Part shown: piece after piece, positions 6,704 through 7,600 of the stretch
How positions within the stretch are numbered: the stretch's first letter is position 1
Layout of the letters: each line of letters starts with the position of its first letter
Assembly: GCA_945485625.1 (NCBI GenBank)
Contig: CALYSH010000061.1
Coordinates: 1 to 7,600 of the forward strand
From: an uncultured Lachnospiraceae bacterium
GTDB taxonomy: Bacteria; Bacillota; Clostridia; Lachnospirales; Lachnospiraceae
Direction: 5' to 3'
Length of the DNA: 7,600 bases
Notes under the pieces: generated by a model
Seen by the model: the letters and a program-made list of their open reading frames with translations, nothing else
What the model was told of the DNA's origin: nothing
The model's database searches: none
Position numbers and translations under genes: made by a program

Positions 6704-6907
6704 ATGAAAGAAATTCTTGTAAACATTCTCAGCCGTTTCAAGTCCTGGGCCGTGTGGATGGCGATCGGTGCGCTAGTTGTATTCTGCGCAAAGGAATTTG
6801 GTGGCGTTGACATTTCCGGAACTGTAAATGGATTTCTTGATGTTCTTCTCCCCTTACTGGTAGCGTTCGGCATCGTCAATAACCCAACGGACAGGGAGCA
6901 TTTCTAA
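6704..6907 (+). CDS. Holin, phi-LC3-like (67 aa)
   Basis: A small inner-membrane protein expected to form the lesions through which endolysin escapes. It has a short basic N-terminus (MKEILVNILSRFKSW), a first hydrophobic span at about 16-29 (AVWMAIGALVVFCA), a polar turn with EFGGVDISG, a second span at about 43-58 (GFLDVLLPLLVAFGIV) and the ending NNPTDREHF. GIVNNPTD at the end is characteristic of small phi-LC3-type holins. AAAGGAAG at 6689-6696 lies seven bases before the ATG. An open frame in the same phase runs upstream into the endolysin gene, but the membrane-protein reading begins only here. The stop codon directly abuts the next ATG (TAAATG). Confidence 0.88.
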   Translation: MKEILVNILSRFKSWAVWMAIGALVVFCAKEFGGVDISGTVNGFLDVLLPLLVAFGIVNNPTDREHF

Positions 6908-7123
6908 ATGGCGATTGAAGATCACGACATTGACCGACTGAGGGAAATTTTCGTCACACGACAAGAATGCCAGAAAACAACGGATGTTTTTGACAGTAAG
7001 TTAAATAAAGACCTTGTTCGGCTTGCGGTAATCGAAACCAAACTCAGCCAGATTACGTGGATTTTGTCAACTGTGGCCGCTGGCGTTGTAACAATGCTTA
7101 TCAAGATGTTTTTCGGTGGTTGA
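6908..7123 (+). CDS. XhlA-like coiled-coil membrane protein, probable lysis accessory (71 aa)
   Basis: The layout matches the hemolysin XhlA family: a cytoplasmic helical segment (about 1-45, with DIDRLREIF, QKTTDVFDSKLNKDL and VRLAVIETKLSQ giving Leu/Ile spacing for a coiled coil), then a single membrane span at about 50-68 (TWILSTVAAGVVTMLIKMF) and a very short tail. In Bacillus PBSX, XhlA acts with the holin XhlB in lysis; placement directly after the holin suggests the same partnership here. AGGGAG at 6893-6898 inside the holin gene serves the ATG, which follows the holin stop with no gap, so translation is probably coupled. The G+C content is low (about 33% in one counted line), a sharp fall from the endolysin gene. 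Its TGA stop lies inside the -35 box of the downstream promoter. Confidence 0.82.
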   Translation: MAIEDHDIDRLREIFVTRQECQKTTDVFDSKLNKDLVRLAVIETKLSQITWILSTVAAGVVTMLIKMFFGG

Positions 7124-7148
7124 CAATCAGCGGATGATTTGTTAAAAT
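7120..7148 (+). promoter_or_regulatory. Strong sigma-A-type promoter
   Basis: TTGACA (7120-7125, six of six) is followed by exactly 17 bases and TAAAAT (7143-7148, five of six), with an extended -10 TGT directly before it (7140-7142). Transcription should begin near 7154-7155, at the GGGGG run. An AATCA/TGATT inverted repeat (7125-7129 and 7135-7139) lies between the boxes and could be an operator half-pair, though the arms are short. The -35 contains the stop codon of the XhlA-like gene. It is the only place in the window where I found such a match outside coding sequence. Confidence 0.8.
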
Positions 7149-7150
7149 CA

Positions 7151-7246
7151 AACAGGGGGCGGCGATAGCTACGCCGTAGGGGAAGAATTGCCTCCCTTCC
7201 CCTTTCCCCTGTTCAAACTTTGGAGGCATACAAAACATTTGGAGGT
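7151..7246 (+). promoter_or_regulatory. Candidate structured 5' leader RNA (three-way junction, possible pseudoknot)
   Basis: The noncoding stretch after the promoter can fold compactly. P1 pairs AACAGGGG (7151-7158) with CCCCTGTT (7206-7213). P2 pairs CGGCG (7160-7164) with CGCCG (7172-7176) around a seven-base loop. P3 pairs AGGGGAAG (7178-7185) with CTTCCCCT (7196-7203) around a ten-base loop. Only four bases (7159, 7177, 7204, 7205) are unpaired at the junction. The P3 loop contains GCCTCC (7190-7195), the exact complement of GGAGGC (7222-7227). If transcription starts at 7155, P1 keeps only its G-C pairs. No U-run follows any stem, so it is not an intrinsic terminator. Structure is inferred by eye; no known RNA family is recognised. 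Confidence 0.5.
7215..7245 (+). repeat. Duplicated ribosome-site-like element
   Basis: AAACTTTGGAGG (7215-7226) and AAACATTTGGAGG (7233-7245) are near-identical direct repeats. The second GGAGG is nine bases before the ATG at 7255 and is the obvious ribosome site. The first has no ATG or GTG at suitable distance, so it may act as a decoy, standby site or pairing partner for the leader loop. Confidence 0.65.
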
Positions 7247-7254
7247 AAAAAACT

Positions 7255-7554
7255 ATGGCAAACTGTGAAAGCTGCAAGGGCAAGGAAGCCCACGCACCCG
7301 AAAGCGTACCCTATATCGTGCATGAATCGTCTATGGCAAGGATGGAGCGGCAGATTAAGCGGCTGTGGATTGCGCTGATTGTTGCCGTCTGTATGTTGTT
7401 TGCAAGCAATTTCGGATGGATGATTTATGAAAGTCAGTTTGAAACAATCACCTATGAGCAGGACGGAGAAGGAATCAATAATGTAAATTATGGGGAGCAA
7501 GGTGATTTGAATAATGGCGCAGAAAGTGAAAATCAAGCGCAAGAAGAAAAATAA
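7255..7554 (+). CDS. Single-span membrane protein with CxxC N-terminus (99 aa), unknown function
   Basis: This resembles small hypothetical proteins common in Clostridia prophages; no function is established that I know of. The N-terminus carries CESC (4-7), then VPYIVHESSMARMERQIKRL (18-37 in pieces), the most recognisable motif. A hydrophobic span follows at about 38-58 (WIALIVAVCMLFASNFGWMIY), then an acidic, Asn/Gly-rich tail (59-99) with YEQDGEGINNVNYGEQGDL. The basic residues just before the span (RMERQIKRL) predict the N-terminus inside and the tail outside. The CxxC could bind metal but a single pair is weak evidence. The gene has its own promoter and leader, unlike the genes upstream, so it is probably expressed separately, perhaps in the lysogen. 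A surface-modifying or superinfection-exclusion role is possible but unsupported by any motif. Confidence 0.85.
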   Translation: MANCESCKGKEAHAPESVPYIVHESSMARMERQIKRLWIALIVAVCMLFASNFGWMIYESQFETITYEQDGEGINNVNYGEQGDLNNGAESENQAQEEK

Positions 7555-7585
7555 TGCAAAAGGCTTAAAAGTAAGACGGAGGTAG
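7514..7585 (+). CDS. Possible overlapping basic mini-protein (23 aa)
   Basis: In the +1 frame over the end of the membrane-protein gene, ATG at 7514 opens a frame reading MAQKVKIKRKKKNN then AKGLKVRRR, with 12 Lys/Arg among 23 residues and no acidic residue. AAGGTGA at 7499-7505 lies eight bases upstream, a reasonable ribosome site. It runs 31 bases past the upstream stop and ends where the next ribosome site begins. Its composition may simply be the A-rich shadow of the acidic, Gln/Glu-rich tail it overlaps. I cannot assign a function and keep it as a low-confidence call. Confidence 0.3.
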   Translation: MAQKVKIKRKKKNNAKGLKVRRR

Positions 7586-7589
7586 TGCT

Positions 7590-7600
7590 TTGCTGAATGA
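7590..7600 (+). CDS. Probable start of the next gene, cut by the window end
   Basis: GGAGGT at 7578-7583 is followed after six bases by TTG (7590-7592), giving Met-Leu-Asn before the sequence ends. A nearer GTG at 7585 runs into a stop within four codons, and an ATG at 7597 is a less well spaced alternative. Nothing can be said of the product. Confidence 0.4.

Noticed and set aside
7151..7213. Self-cleaving ribozyme (hammerhead type)
   Set aside because: The three-stem layout is suggestive, but the conserved core bases of the hammerhead are missing and the junction has only four unpaired bases.
7196..7225. Intrinsic terminator after the lysis genes
   Set aside because: The G+C-rich stems at 7151-7213 are not followed by a U-run (the sequence continues GTTCAAACTTTGG), so they are better read as leader structure. 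No other terminator is visible after 7123.
7239..7268. Nine-codon upstream frame starting at TTG 7239
   Set aside because: The start overlaps the main ribosome site and is 12 bases from the first GGAGG. Too weak to call, although it would overlap the main start.
7213..7542. 109-residue hydrophobic open frame on the - strand
   Set aside because: It is the mirror of the membrane protein's span and of the leader. The + strand reading has a good ribosome site, a promoter and a recognisable family pattern.

Overview
The window is the distal tail and lysis part of a siphovirus-type prophage (or phage) of a Gram-positive host. The likely host is a gut Clostridia species (Oscillospiraceae or Lachnospiraceae type). 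This is inferred from strong AGGAGG-type ribosome sites before nearly every gene, GTG/TTG starts beside ATG, and proteins typical of prophages in that group. All convincing genes lie on the + strand and are packed head to tail with gaps of a few bases or short overlaps. Base composition is patchy: hand counts of 60-base lines run from about 33-37% G+C (hub gene, XhlA-like gene) to 70-75% (endolysin gene), as expected of a mosaic phage genome.

Layout. 6-1595 is a short tape measure protein that sets tail length. 1595-1975 is a small tail protein. 1986-2762 and 2755-3939 are the two halves of a tail-tip hub/fibre protein, split by a one-base frame change at a site that also carries a strong internal ribosome site. 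3950-4147 is a small acidic coiled-coil protein. 4140-5558 is a modular receptor-binding fibre with 35-residue repeats, collagen-like pieces, 34-residue fibre repeats and a collar-type C-terminal domain. 5571-5936 and 5939-6094 are two small tail-associated proteins. The lysis block follows: an M15 peptidase endolysin with a peptidoglycan-binding domain (6099-6683), a phi-LC3-type holin (6704-6907) and an XhlA-like coiled-coil membrane protein (6908-7123). Tail-tip proteins would find and open the cell surface at infection; the lysis proteins would release progeny.

After 7123 the organisation changes. A near-consensus sigma-A promoter (TTGACA, 17 bp, TGTTAAAAT) overlaps the stop codon of the XhlA-like gene. 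It is followed by a roughly 100-base leader that can fold as a three-way junction. The apical loop GCCTCC of the leader is exactly complementary to GGAGGC, the first of two repeated ribosome-site-like elements before a 99-residue single-span membrane protein (7255-7554). This is a separately transcribed, moron-like unit and the most interesting part of the window: a candidate undescribed cis-acting RNA switch or phage RNA. A 23-residue, very basic overlapping reading frame (7514-7585) and the probable start of another gene (TTG at 7590) close the window. Nothing here suggests tRNA, rRNA, CRISPR or an insertion sequence.
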